Positions 44,244 to 52,559 of a DNA stretch of 64,000 bases are shown piece by piece; the stretch's first letter is position 1, and the number at the start of each line of letters is the position of its first letter. The notes below the pieces were generated by a model. It had not been told where the DNA came from. It worked only from the letters and a program-made list of their open reading frames with translations, and searched no databases. The stretch lies in NCBI RefSeq assembly GCF_006861775.1, contig NZ_VDGG01000003.1:62001-126000 (forward strand), written 5' to 3'. The position numbers and the translations under genes are program-made. The DNA is from Psychrobacillus soli. Its GTDB lineage: Bacteria > Bacillota > Bacilli > Bacillales_A > Planococcaceae.

Positions 44244-45227
44244 ATGGAAAACGTATTTGATTATGAAGATATTCAATTAATTCCGGCAAAATGTATTGTA
44301 AATAGCCGATCAGAATGTGATACAACTGTAACTTTAGGTGGGCATACTTTTAAGCTACCTGTAGTACCTGCTAATATGCAGACAATTATAGATGAAAAAA
44401 TTGCAAATTACTTAGCTGAAAATGGTTACTTCTATATAATGCATCGTTTTGAACCAGAAAAACGTATAGCATTTACAAAAGATATGCAATCGCGTGGATT
44501 AATCGCATCCATTAGCGTTGGAGTTAAAGAGGAAGAATATGCATTTATTGAACAATTAGCAGCTGAACAACTTACACCAGAGTTCATTACAATCGATATT
44601 GCACATGGTCATTCGAATGCAGTTATCGCAATGGTTCAACATATTAAAAAGCATATACCTCAAAGTTTTGTTATTGCAGGAAATGTGGGGACTCCAGAAG
44701 CGGTAAGAGAATTAGAAAATGCTGGAGCGGACGCTACAAAGGTAGGGATTGGGCCAGGTAAAGTATGTATTACGAAGATTAAAACTGGATTTGGAACAGG
44801 TGGTTGGCAACTAGCTGCGCTACGTTGGTGTGCAAAAGCAGCGAGTAAGCCGATTATTGCGGACGGAGGAATCCGTACACATGGTGACATCGCTAAATCT
44901 GTGCGTTTTGGTGCATCAATGGTTATGATCGGTTCGTTATTTGCTGGTCATGAAGAATCTCCTGGAAATACGATTGAAAAAGACGGCAAACGTTTTAAAG
45001 AATATTTCGGTTCTGCTTCTGAATTTCAAAAGGGCGAAAAGAAAAATGTAGAAGGTAAGAAAATGTTTGTCGAGCACAAAGGTGCTTTACAAGACACGCT
45101 TACTGAAATGGAGCAAGATCTTCAATCTTCTATTTCCTATGCAGGCGGTAATAAACTTGAATCCATTCGTAACGTAGATTATGTTATCGTGAAAAATTCT
45201 ATTTTCAATGGTGATAAAGTATATTAA
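44244..45227 (+). CDS. guaC: GMP reductase
   Basis: 327 residues from ATG 44244, behind GGAGTGG; the longer frame starts inside the promoter. IMP dehydrogenase/GMP reductase TIM barrel without CBS domains. Catalytic Cys175 in [11 protein letters not shown], phosphate loops [10 protein letters not shown] and [11 protein letters not shown]. It deaminates GMP to IMP with NADPH in purine salvage. The length equals that of Bacillus GuaC. Confidence 0.95.
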   Translation: MENVFDYEDIQLIPAKCIVNSRSECDTTVTLGGHTFKLPVVPANMQTIIDEKIANYLAENGYFYIMHRFEPEKRIAFTKDMQSRGLIASISVGVKEEEYAFIEQLAAEQLTPEFITIDIAHGHSNAVIAMVQHIKKHIPQSFVIAGNVGTPEAVRELENAGADATKVGIGPGKVCITKIKTGFGTGGWQLAALRWCAKAASKPIIADGGIRTHGDIAKSVRFGASMVMIGSLFAGHEESPGNTIEKDGKRFKEYFGSASEFQKGEKKNVEGKKMFVEHKGALQDTLTEMEQDLQSSISYAGGNKLESIRNVDYVIVKNSIFNGDKVY

Positions 45228-45244
45228 TAATTGGAACTAGATGG

Positions 45245-45276
45245 GGAGCGAGATTATTTATTTCTCGCTCCTTTTT
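45245..45276 (+). terminator. Terminator of guaC
   Basis: GGAGCGAGA pairs with TCTCGCTCC over a 9-base loop, followed by TTTTT. Confidence 0.93.
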
Positions 45277-45336
45277 AATGCTTAGGAAACCTTTAATTTC
45301 TAGACATGTGGATAATTTTTTTCTAGTGACCGCTGT

Positions 45337-45407
45337 GATTTTCGCTGCAGTCGGACGCTTTCCGCCGGGTAAGCGATGAGCCTTCACTTCCGCCTGCAGC
45401 GAAAATC
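45337..45407. repeat. GC-rich 71-bp inverted repeat
   Basis: GATTTTCGCTGCAG at 45337-45350 is perfectly complementary to CTGCAGCGAAAATC at 45394-45407. The interior (GGACGCTTTCCGCC, AAGCGATGAGCC) is GC-rich, unlike the surroundings. It resembles dispersed intergenic repeats seen in Bacillaceae and Planococcaceae genomes (recollection). Confidence 0.85.
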
Positions 45408-45573
45408 CATGGAAAATACTAACTGATCACGGTCTAGTATTAACAAAATATGGTTGATAGGATAACCGGTCTAGTCCTAGCTCACGAGTTCGCGGGCTTT
45501 AAGACATATTGTTCCTATAATATGTAGAAATCATCCAAGTTTCCCATCAAGTAAACTTGCTATTTTAAGAATT

Positions 45574-45699
45574 GGTTGCTTTCATCGGCATTTTGGTTGC
45601 TCTCACAAAGATTTCGGTTGCTTTCAGAATAGAATTAGTTGCTTTCAATAGCAGATTGATTGCTCTAATCCATTTATTGGATTCTAACATTAGAAAAGC
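45574..45699. repeat. 21-bp degenerate tandem repeat, six units
   Basis: GGTTGCT or a close variant begins at 45574, 45595, 45616, 45637, 45658 and 45679, an exact 21-base period; the first seven to eleven bases (GGTTGCTTTCA) are conserved and the rest varies. A possible weaker unit precedes it with a two-base shift. In one plus-strand frame it reads as seven-residue repeats with VAF/VAL. Confidence 0.85.
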
Positions 45700-45740
45700 C
45701 TGTACAAAATGTTGTTTCAGCGAGTCGATACTAAGAAATC

Positions 45741-45935
45741 ATGCAATTTCCTTTGATTTTCGCTATTTTTAGTACGGAATTTTATCAACTGGAAAAATGG
45801 AAACTGTTCGGTGTGAATTCAGCTGAAGAATTGACAGAAGGATTTTTGCAGCCCTTCTTCCAAAGTATGGATCCAAATAATCTGCTAGCTATGGCTTGGA
45901 AAATTAAAAGAGCTTTTGGCAATAACTGTTGGTGA
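45741..45935 (+). pseudogene. Doubtful open frame or gene remnant
   Basis: A 64-codon frame whose latter part (from about 45785, EFYQLEKWKLFGVNSAEEL to FGNNCW) looks protein-like, with balanced charged and hydrophobic residues, but it has no ribosome binding site. It is followed after 32 bases by a strong terminator, as a gene end would be. It may be the 3' remnant of a decayed gene. I do not recognise the family. Confidence 0.3.
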
Positions 45936-45967
45936 GACTGTAAAATAGTTCTTAAAAACATATTAAT

Positions 45968-46013
45968 AATAGTAGTGCAAACCAACGTAATGGCTTGTAC
46001 TACTATTTTTTTA
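45968..46013 (+). terminator. Strong hairpin terminator
   Basis: AATAGTAGTGCAAACC pairs with GGCTTGTACTACTATT (two mismatches) over an 8-base loop, followed by TTTTT. Confidence 0.85.
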
Positions 46014-46203
46014 TAAAAGAACCAGGTGGAAAATACGTTACTGAAAGCTTCGAAAAATTGCTGCACTACATATCAATTGAAATTTTAATAGTATTATACG
46101 ACTATAATTAATTTAAAATTCAATATATTCTTACTATTATAAGCGTGTAGTGTTAACATTAGCATATGATTATTTGTGCTATTGTTTGAAAGGAGAGCTT
46201 TTT

Positions 46204-47892
46204 TTGACTCAGATAGAGATATTACCATTTCTCATACTAGAAACTACTTTAAACAATAAAGTAATTAGAGTGAATGAACGCCTTTTAGCTGATCTGGGAA
46301 TGAATGTTACAAATGAATCTGTCGATAAAGCTTTTGATAAGTGGTATGAAAAGCAAGGGGGAAACATAGTTCAAGCTCGTTTGAACAATCGGGAATATAT
46401 ATTTTTAAAAGCACAACTGAAGGAAGAGAGAATTTTCTATGTCGGCATTCATTCGCAAGAACTTGAAAATAGTATGCGTGAACTAGAGGAGCTTAGGCGT
46501 TTGAATAGGCTTCTTGATGCGGCCATCGAAAATTCTTATGATGGAATTTATATTACGGATAAAGATGGCGGCACATTGAGGACGAATGCAGCTATTGAAA
46601 GAATTACAGGAATACCAAAAGAATACTATATCAATAAAAAAGTAGATGATTTAATCAAGCGGGGAATTCTTAAGGATTCCGTTACACACAAAGTTATCGA
46701 GAAAAAGAGAACTGTATCTCTTATACAACTTAATTATTCTGGCAATGAAACACTTCTTACCGGAAGCCCTGTATTTAATGACCAAGGAGAAGTAGAGAGT
46801 GTAGTTACAAATATTCGTAACTTATCTGATCTAAATAGTTTACAAACAGCGCTTAGTAGAGCTAATGAATTAAATAAAAGCTACCAACAGGAAATTGAAA
46901 GATTAAAAGGTAGCGAACATTTCATAGATGGAAAAACAGTAGTGGAAAGCGAGCAAATGCGACTTATTTACGACACGGCTAAACGTATCGCTAATGTGTC
47001 AGCTACGGTTCTGATATTAGGTGAAACGGGAGTAGGTAAAGACGTACTAGCAAAGTATATTTATACGGAAAGCGAACGGAGCAGAAGTGGTAAATTTGTT
47101 AAAGTAAACTGCGGTGCTATTCCAGCGAATCTTCTTGAATCAGAGTTATTTGGTTATGCTGGGGGAGCATTTACAGGTGCTAGTAAAAATGGAAAGCCAG
47201 GAATGTTTGAACTTGCGGATAGTGGTGTTTTGTTTTTAGATGAAATTGGGGAAATGTCTTTAGATCTCCAAGTAAAGCTACTGAGGGTGATTCAGGAAAG
47301 AGAGATTCAAAGAGTCGGTGGTACTTCTACTAAAAAAATTGATGTACGATTGATAGCGGCAACAAATAGGAATTTAAAATTAATGGTCCAAGAAGGCAAA
47401 TTTCGTGAAGATTTATATTATCGTTTAAATGTAGTTCCAATTATAATCCCACCTTTACGTGATCGGAAAGAGGAGATACATTCGCTTATTAAAATTTTTT
47501 TAAATGATATCAATGAAAAGTATAAAATGAACAAAGAAATGAATGCGGAACTGACATCTTTTTTCTACCACCATCACTGGCCAGGGAATATAAGAGAACT
47601 GTCCAATTTGCTAGAGCAGATCGTGTTGCTAAATAATGTGGACGAGCTTAAGTTGGAACATCTTCCATATGAATATAAATCTGAGTTAAAGCCTAATTCT
47701 ATTGAAATCGATGAAGCATTGACATTAAAAAAAGCCGTAGAAATGGCCGAAGAAAATGTGCTAAGACGAGCAGTAGAAAAGTATACAACAACATATGAGT
47801 TAGCGAAAGCGCTAGAGACAAGTCAACCTACAATAGTGAGAAAATTAAATAAGTATAAGATCGCATTAAAACGTTCGAATGATACCAAATAA
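46204..47892 (+). CDS. Sigma-54-dependent enhancer-binding activator with PAS domain
   Basis: 562 residues from TTG 46204, eight bases behind AAGGAG. N-terminal region (about 1-85), PAS sensor (about 98-205, IENSYDGIYITDKDGG), linker coiled coil, then AAA+ domain: Walker A GETGVGK (273-279), sigma-54 contact loop GAFTGA (321-326), Walker B GVLFLDEIGEM. A Fis-type helix-turn-helix is at the C-terminus (TTYELAKALETSQPTIVRKL). It is related to RocR/BkdR/AcoR. Two sigma-54 promoters follow immediately downstream, so it very probably activates the adjacent catabolic cluster in response to a ligand bound by the PAS domain. Confidence 0.93.
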   Translation: MTQIEILPFLILETTLNNKVIRVNERLLADLGMNVTNESVDKAFDKWYEKQGGNIVQARLNNREYIFLKAQLKEERIFYVGIHSQELENSMRELEELRRLNRLLDAAIENSYDGIYITDKDGGTLRTNAAIERITGIPKEYYINKKVDDLIKRGILKDSVTHKVIEKKRTVSLIQLNYSGNETLLTGSPVFNDQGEVESVVTNIRNLSDLNSLQTALSRANELNKSYQQEIERLKGSEHFIDGKTVVESEQMRLIYDTAKRIANVSATVLILGETGVGKDVLAKYIYTESERSRSGKFVKVNCGAIPANLLESELFGYAGGAFTGASKNGKPGMFELADSGVLFLDEIGEMSLDLQVKLLRVIQEREIQRVGGTSTKKIDVRLIAATNRNLKLMVQEGKFREDLYYRLNVVPIIIPPLRDRKEEIHSLIKIFLNDINEKYKMNKEMNAELTSFFYHHHWPGNIRELSNLLEQIVLLNNVDELKLEHLPYEYKSELKPNSIEIDEALTLKKAVEMAEENVLRRAVEKYTTTYELAKALETSQPTIVRKLNKYKIALKRSNDTK

Positions 47893-47906
47893 AAACTAAC
47901 CTATAA

Positions 47907-47950
47907 AAAAGACGACTACCAATTCAATTTTGAATTGGTAGTCGTCTTTT
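47907..47950 (+). terminator. Terminator of the sigma-54 activator gene
   Basis: A 21-base perfect stem: AAAAGACGACTACCAATTCA and its complement, with a two-base loop, ending in TTTT. Confidence 0.97.
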
Positions 47951-48056
47951 GATTTGATATTGCATGTGCGTGTATTAATTCATTCCTGTATTTTTTTGCT
48001 TTTGAGATGATTTATTTTTTTGACCTAATATTTTATAAAAGAAAATAATCATAATT

Positions 48057-48080
48057 GATTCAATAAATCATTAATGAATC
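48057..48080. promoter_or_regulatory. Candidate upstream activator site 1
   Basis: GATTCA (48057-48062) and TGAATC (48075-48080) form an inverted repeat about 130-150 bases before the sigma-54 start point; a further GATTCA lies at 48110-48115. The same pair occurs before the second sigma-54 promoter. Confidence 0.45.
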
Positions 48081-48183
48081 GCTAATGCAAGAACGATTAA
48101 GAGTTACTTGATTCAATTGTAAATCGATTTTGTGGGAAAAATAGTTTACTTATAACTAAGTCAAAGTAGTAGCATGTGACAGT

Positions 48184-48201
48184 TTGGCACGTAAGTTGCA
48201 A
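48184..48201 (+). promoter_or_regulatory. Sigma-54 (-24/-12) promoter 1
   Basis: TTGGCACGTAAGTTGCAA matches YTGGCACGN4TTGCW perfectly; GG at 48186-48187 and GC at 48198-48199 have the required spacing. It reads into the acyl-CoA dehydrogenase gene. Confidence 0.93.
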
Positions 48202-48249
48202 CTATCTTTATAGGGAACAGAAAGGTCCATTTTAAAGGAGGAAATGAAG

Positions 48250-49395
48250 ATGCTATTTAAATTGTCAACGGACATTGAACAAATGAAACAAATGGTTCGA
48301 AACTATGTTGAGAAAGAAGTGGAACCATACGCACAACAAATAGAAGAGGAAGATAAAATACCTGAACACTTAGTCGACCTTGCAAAAGAACTTGGATTGT
48401 TTGGAATTAGTATTCCTGAAGAGTACGGTGGCATCGGGTTAAATGCAATTGGTAAGGCTGCTATCCTTGAACAACTTGGTAGAACTCATAATGGTTTTGT
48501 AAGTTTAATAAGTGCGCATACAGGGATAGGAAGTACAGGACTTGTAAAATTGGCAAATGAAAAATTAAAACAAAAATATTTGCCGAAGATGGCATCAGGG
48601 GAAACAATTGCAGCTTTTGCACTTTCCGAACCTGGAGCAGGGTCTGATGCAACTAATTTAGAAACTAGAGCAGTAAAACATGGGGATAAATGGCTTATAA
48701 ATGGTACGAAGCATTTTATAACAAACGCACCTGTTGCAGATGTCTTCACTGTTTTTGCTCTAACGGATAAAGAAAAAGGTGCAAAAGGCGGTATTACAGC
48801 TTTCTTAGTTGAAAAAGGTTATCCCGGTTTTACAATTGGAAAAATAGATAAAAAGATGGGGCTTAGGGGCTCCTATACAGCTCAGCTCATTTTCGAAGAT
48901 TGTGAAGTGCCTGATGAAAATATCATTGGGGAAGTTGGAATGGGCTATATATCCGCGTTAAAAATTCTTGGTGAAGGTCGAGTAGGACTTGCTGCACGTG
49001 CAGTTGGTTCATGCGATAAGTTAATCGAACTTTCTGTCTCATATGCAAAAGAAAGAAAGCAATTTGGTAAGCCGATAGCTGACAATCAAGCCATTCAGTG
49101 GATGATTGCAGACATGGCAACAGAAACAGAAGCGGCCCGCATGCTTACATGGAATGCAGCACATCTTATTGATGAAGGAAAAGTAGTGATCAAAGAAGCG
49201 TCCATGGCAAAATTATTCGCTTCCGATGTGTTTAATAGAGTGGCAGATAAAGCTGTTCAAATTCACGGTGGCATGGGGTATGTAGCTGACTATCCAATAG
49301 AAAGATTTTATCGAGATGCACGGATCACCAAAATTTATGAAGGTACAAATGAAATTCAACGACTTATTATTGCACGAAAGATGTTAGAAGGATAA
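48250..49395 (+). CDS. Acyl-CoA dehydrogenase, short/branched-chain type
   Basis: 381 residues. FALSEPGAGSDA is the FAD/substrate motif, and the catalytic Glu364 sits in KIYEGTNEIQR, the canonical position of short-, medium- and branched-chain enzymes (unlike the first dehydrogenase in this window). ATG 48250 is preferred because AAAGGAGG at 48235-48242 is too close to ATG 48244. It stands alone behind sigma-54 promoter 1, 250 bases before the rest of the cluster. It would catalyse the first oxidation of the CoA-activated substrate. Confidence 0.9.
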   Translation: MLFKLSTDIEQMKQMVRNYVEKEVEPYAQQIEEEDKIPEHLVDLAKELGLFGISIPEEYGGIGLNAIGKAAILEQLGRTHNGFVSLISAHTGIGSTGLVKLANEKLKQKYLPKMASGETIAAFALSEPGAGSDATNLETRAVKHGDKWLINGTKHFITNAPVADVFTVFALTDKEKGAKGGITAFLVEKGYPGFTIGKIDKKMGLRGSYTAQLIFEDCEVPDENIIGEVGMGYISALKILGEGRVGLAARAVGSCDKLIELSVSYAKERKQFGKPIADNQAIQWMIADMATETEAARMLTWNAAHLIDEGKVVIKEASMAKLFASDVFNRVADKAVQIHGGMGYVADYPIERFYRDARITKIYEGTNEIQRLIIARKMLEG

Positions 49396-49457
49396 TGCTA
49401 AGCAATAATATGATACCGCATCCAAAAACGCTTGTTATCTATTAATCTGCTAATGAT

Positions 49458-49492
49458 GATTCAAAAGCAAATCAATGATACACAAATGAATC
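49458..49492. promoter_or_regulatory. Candidate upstream activator site 2
   Basis: GATTCA (49458-49463) and TGAATC (49487-49492), the latter followed by G as in site 1, lie about 100-130 bases before sigma-54 promoter 2. Confidence 0.4.
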
Positions 49493-49575
49493 GTTTTAGA
49501 AAATAATTCAACTTTCACTTCATTGAAAGATCAATGAATAGGTGGGAATGCATGCTACTTGCATCTAATTTATTG

Positions 49576-49593
49576 TTGGCATGAAAGTTGCAT
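49576..49593 (+). promoter_or_regulatory. Sigma-54 (-24/-12) promoter 2
   Basis: TTGGCATGAAAGTTGCAT differs from consensus at one position; GG at 49578-49579 and GC at 49590-49591 are correctly spaced. It reads into the SDR gene and the genes behind it. Confidence 0.88.
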
Positions 49594-49644
49594 AATAAAT
49601 AGTTAACTTATTGAAGATGTTTATTGATAGAGGAGGAACAAAAA

Positions 49645-50409
49645 TTGGGAAATCGATTTAAAGGAAGAACTGCATTCATTACAGGTGGAAGTCGTGGAAT
49701 AGGCAGAGAAATTGCGGAACAGTTTGCGAGAGAAGGAGCAAACGTTGCAATTATTGATGTAGATCAGGAAGCGTTGAATAAAGCAGAAGAAGAGTTAAAG
49801 GGTGATGGATATTCCGTTTATACAAAAGTAGCTAGCGTAACTGAGCGAGAGGAAATAGAGTCTTCGATGAACGAAGTATATGAATCATTCGGTTCACTGG
49901 ATATTTTGATAAACAATGCAGGAGTTCTGCGGGATAATCTGTTATTCAAAATGACGGATGAGGATTGGATAACCGTGATGGACGTACATTTAAAAGGAGC
50001 TTTCTTGGCATCACGTGCTGCGCAACAATACATGACAAAAGAACAATACGGACGAATTATCAATATCTCTTCAACATCAGCTTTAGGGAATAGGGGGCAA
50101 GCGAATTACTCTACAGCCAAAGCAGGATTGCAAGGATTGACGAAAACTTTAGCAATAGAGCTTGGAAAATTTGGAATAACAGCAAATGCGGTTGCCCCAG
50201 GTTTCATCGAAACAGAAATGACGAAAACTACTGCAGAAAGAATTGGAGTCCCGTTCGAGGAATTAGTGAAGTCAAGAGTTAATACAATACCAGTCGGTAG
50301 AAGTGGAAAACCAAAAGATATTGCAAATGCTGTTTTATTTTTTGCAGATGAGCAATCTTCTTTTGTTAGCGGACAGGTGTTGTATATTGCTGGCGGACCA
50401 AAAAATTAG
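49645..50409 (+). CDS. Short-chain dehydrogenase/reductase (FabG-like, probable 3-hydroxyacyl-CoA dehydrogenase)
   Basis: 254 residues from TTG 49645, eight bases behind AGGAGG. Dinucleotide motif TGGSRGIGREI near residue 11, NNAGV, catalytic Ser and Tyr-x3-Lys in ISSTSALGNRGQANYSTAKAG (split here: SS then YSTAK), and the C-terminal GQVLYIAGG. Next to hydratases and a thiolase it likely oxidises the 3-hydroxyacyl-CoA intermediate rather than working in fatty acid synthesis. First gene behind sigma-54 promoter 2. Confidence 0.88.
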   Translation: MGNRFKGRTAFITGGSRGIGREIAEQFAREGANVAIIDVDQEALNKAEEELKGDGYSVYTKVASVTEREEIESSMNEVYESFGSLDILINNAGVLRDNLLFKMTDEDWITVMDVHLKGAFLASRAAQQYMTKEQYGRIINISSTSALGNRGQANYSTAKAGLQGLTKTLAIELGKFGITANAVAPGFIETEMTKTTAERIGVPFEELVKSRVNTIPVGRSGKPKDIANAVLFFADEQSSFVSGQVLYIAGGPKN

Positions 50410-50433
50410 AAAAGAAGGACGGTATAACAAAAT

Positions 50434-50883
50434 ATGCTGAAAAATTTGATTGGGAAACGTTCTGATAAAGTGAAAAATACAATTGAAAAAGGAGCCGTTA
50501 GGAAATTTGCAGAGGCCATAGGTGATCCAGCTCCTATTTATCTGGATGAAGAGGTCGGGAAAAACTCCATATATAAAAGAAATATCGCACCTCCGACCTT
50601 TCCAGTTACATTTAATTATGGTTTTATTCCAGAAATGAAATTACCATCTAAAGGGATTATTCATGGCGAGCAAAATTATCACTACGAACGTCCGCTATTT
50701 ATAGGGGAAGAAGTATATTGCCATATGGAAATAAAAGATTACTACGAAAAAACAGGCAGAAATGGAGATATGAGTTTTTTAGTTATAAATAGAATTGGTG
50801 AAGATGAAAATGGAAATCTACTATTTTCAGAGAATCGTGTAGTTATTTTAAATGATGCTGTTAGAAAGGGGATGCTAGTTTGA
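50434..50883 (+). CDS. MaoC-like dehydratase N-terminal (FAS1_DH) subunit
   Basis: 149-residue single hot-dog domain of the MaoC N-terminal type. The region corresponding to the hydratase motif reads AIGDPAPIYLDE: the His of the catalytic Asp-x4-His pair is Tyr36, so this subunit is probably structural and substrate-binding. It overlaps the next gene (TTG start inside TTGA), which encodes a catalytically complete MaoC domain, and the two most likely form a heterodimer like HadAB. Confidence 0.82.
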   Translation: MLKNLIGKRSDKVKNTIEKGAVRKFAEAIGDPAPIYLDEEVGKNSIYKRNIAPPTFPVTFNYGFIPEMKLPSKGIIHGEQNYHYERPLFIGEEVYCHMEIKDYYEKTGRNGDMSFLVINRIGEDENGNLLFSENRVVILNDAVRKGMLV

Positions 50884-51290
50884 AACTCATCACAGATTTA
50901 CAAATAGGAGAGTCTTTGGATGAAATAATACTAAATCCAGTAAGCAGACTAGATCTAATAAAATATGCAGGTGCTTCCGGTGACTTTAATCCGATTCATA
51001 CGATAGATGAGGAAGCAAAAAACGCTAGCCTACCTGGAATCATTGCACATGGAATGTGGACCATGGGCAATTTAGCAAAGCTCTTCACACCATTTCTTGA
51101 AGAGGGTTTTATCCAGGAGTATTCTATTCGATTTAAAGGAATGGTATTTCTCGAAGATATTATTTCATTGAAAGCTAACTTAGTAGAAACAGAAAGTAAA
51201 AAGTTGACCTTTAATGTTGAAGCTTCGAATCAACATCAAAAGGCAGTAATGAATGGAAGCATACTTTTTAATATCCATTCTAAAAATTGA
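50880..51290 (+). CDS. MaoC-like enoyl-CoA hydratase, catalytic subunit
   Basis: 136 residues, hydratase-2 motif with Asp35 and His40 in ASGDFNPIHT, followed by GIIAHGMWTMG. It hydrates trans-2-enoyl-CoA, typically to (R)-3-hydroxyacyl-CoA, which would fit an SDR-type dehydrogenase as next enzyme. TTG start overlapping the previous stop, behind AAAGGGGATG. Confidence 0.87.
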   Translation: MKLITDLQIGESLDEIILNPVSRLDLIKYAGASGDFNPIHTIDEEAKNASLPGIIAHGMWTMGNLAKLFTPFLEEGFIQEYSIRFKGMVFLEDIISLKANLVETESKKLTFNVEASNQHQKAVMNGSILFNIHSKN

Positions 51291-51317
51291 TCAAATATGA
51301 AAGATAGAGGTGATAGA

Positions 51318-52496
51318 TTGGAAATGCAAAGAGATGCTGTAATTGTATCGGCTGTACGAACGGCAATTGGAAGACAGGGGGGGACACTCGCAACAATTCC
51401 TGCCCATGTACTCGGAGCAACAGTGATTCAAGAAGCATTAAAGCGCGCAAATATAGAATCCGAAGTAGTTGATGATGTCATAATGGGGAACGTTTTAAGT
51501 GGTGGCGGGAACATTGCTAGATTATCTGCTCTAGAAACTGGACTGGGAACTCATCTATCTGGCTTAACGGTTGATCGCCAGTGTGGCTCGGGAATGAACG
51601 CTATTAATCTAGCAGCGCAAGCAATATGGGCAGGCGATGGTGAGATTTTTATTGCAGGCGGTATAGAAAGTATGAGTCAGGCTCCATATTTGATGGATCG
51701 ACCTGATAGAGCATATAGCCCAACCCCACCAAGATTTAGGAAATCACAATTATCAACAAAAGAAATTGGTGATCCTCCAATGGGAATCACCGCCGAAAAT
51801 TTAGCCGGTAAATATAGAATTACACGCAAAGAGCAAGATGAGTTTGCTTTACAAAGCCAACAGAAGATGGCAATAGCTGTGCAGGAAGGTCGATTTGAAG
51901 AGCAGATTGTCCCTGTGAGTATACCAGTTCGAAGGGGTGAGCCGATTCAGTTTAAAGCAGACGAACATCCTCGTCCAGAAACAACAAAAGAAGGGTTAGC
52001 TAAACTAACAGCCGCATTTCTTGAAGGCGGTTCAGTTACGGCTGGCAATAGTTCCGGGTTGAATGATGCAGCATCAGCCGTCGTTATTATGTCTAGACAG
52101 AAAGCGAAAGAATTGGGTATTACACCTTTGGCAAAAGTTAAAGCTCAGGCAGTATCGGGAGTAGATCCAAATTATATGGGAATCGGACCAGTTCCCGCAA
52201 CAAAAAAAGTGCTAGAAAAAGCAGGTTTATCACTCTCTGATATAGATATTATTGAAATTAACGAAGCGTTTGCAGCTCAAGTATTAGCCTGTGATAAAGA
52301 GCTTATGATGGATTCGAAAAAAGTAAATGTCAATGGGGGTGCGATAGCTCATGGTCATCCACTTGGTGCAACCGGAGCAATTCTTGCGACTAAAGCTATT
52401 TACGAATTGAAGCGTTCAAATGGTAAGTTTGCACTTCTTACAGCTTGCATTGGAGGAGGGCAAGGTATCGCTACAATTATTGAAAATGAGTCTTAA
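51318..52496 (+). CDS. Acetyl-CoA C-acyltransferase (thiolase)
   Basis: 392 residues from TTG 51318 behind AGAGGTGA, which places the nucleophile at Cys89 (DRQCGSGMN) exactly as in classical thiolases. His in AHGHPLGATGA and Cys377 in CIGGGQGIA complete the site. ATG 51324 is an alternative start. It would release acetyl-CoA or propionyl-CoA from the ketoacyl intermediate of this cluster. It is a paralogue of the thiolase at 3876. Confidence 0.9.
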   Translation: MEMQRDAVIVSAVRTAIGRQGGTLATIPAHVLGATVIQEALKRANIESEVVDDVIMGNVLSGGGNIARLSALETGLGTHLSGLTVDRQCGSGMNAINLAAQAIWAGDGEIFIAGGIESMSQAPYLMDRPDRAYSPTPPRFRKSQLSTKEIGDPPMGITAENLAGKYRITRKEQDEFALQSQQKMAIAVQEGRFEEQIVPVSIPVRRGEPIQFKADEHPRPETTKEGLAKLTAAFLEGGSVTAGNSSGLNDAASAVVIMSRQKAKELGITPLAKVKAQAVSGVDPNYMGIGPVPATKKVLEKAGLSLSDIDIIEINEAFAAQVLACDKELMMDSKKVNVNGGAIAHGHPLGATGAILATKAIYELKRSNGKFALLTACIGGGQGIATIIENES

Positions 52497-52559
52497 ATTT
52501 GAGTGAAAGTTCCCTAGTCTTGATGAACATAAAAATTCCTAAATAGGAGAGTGGCGCAT

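Larger units (their letters stand above)
45277..46203. other. Repeat-rich intergenic region, over 900 bases
   Basis: It holds a GC-rich inverted repeat (45337-45407), a 21-bp tandem repeat (45574-45699), a doubtful open frame (45741-45935) with a terminator behind it, and the upstream region of the sigma-54 activator gene. The short string ACCGGTCTAG at about 45464 also occurs at about 44100. No convincing gene. Confidence 0.6.
47893..48249. other. Intergenic control region before the sigma-54 cluster
   Basis: About 350 bases holding the activator gene terminator, the proposed activator-binding inverted repeats (48057-48080, 48110-48115) and a sigma-54 promoter (48184-48201). Confidence 0.7.

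Noticed and set aside
45574-45699. CRISPR array
   Set aside because: Period is only 21 bases with no spacer of normal length, and no cas genes are present.
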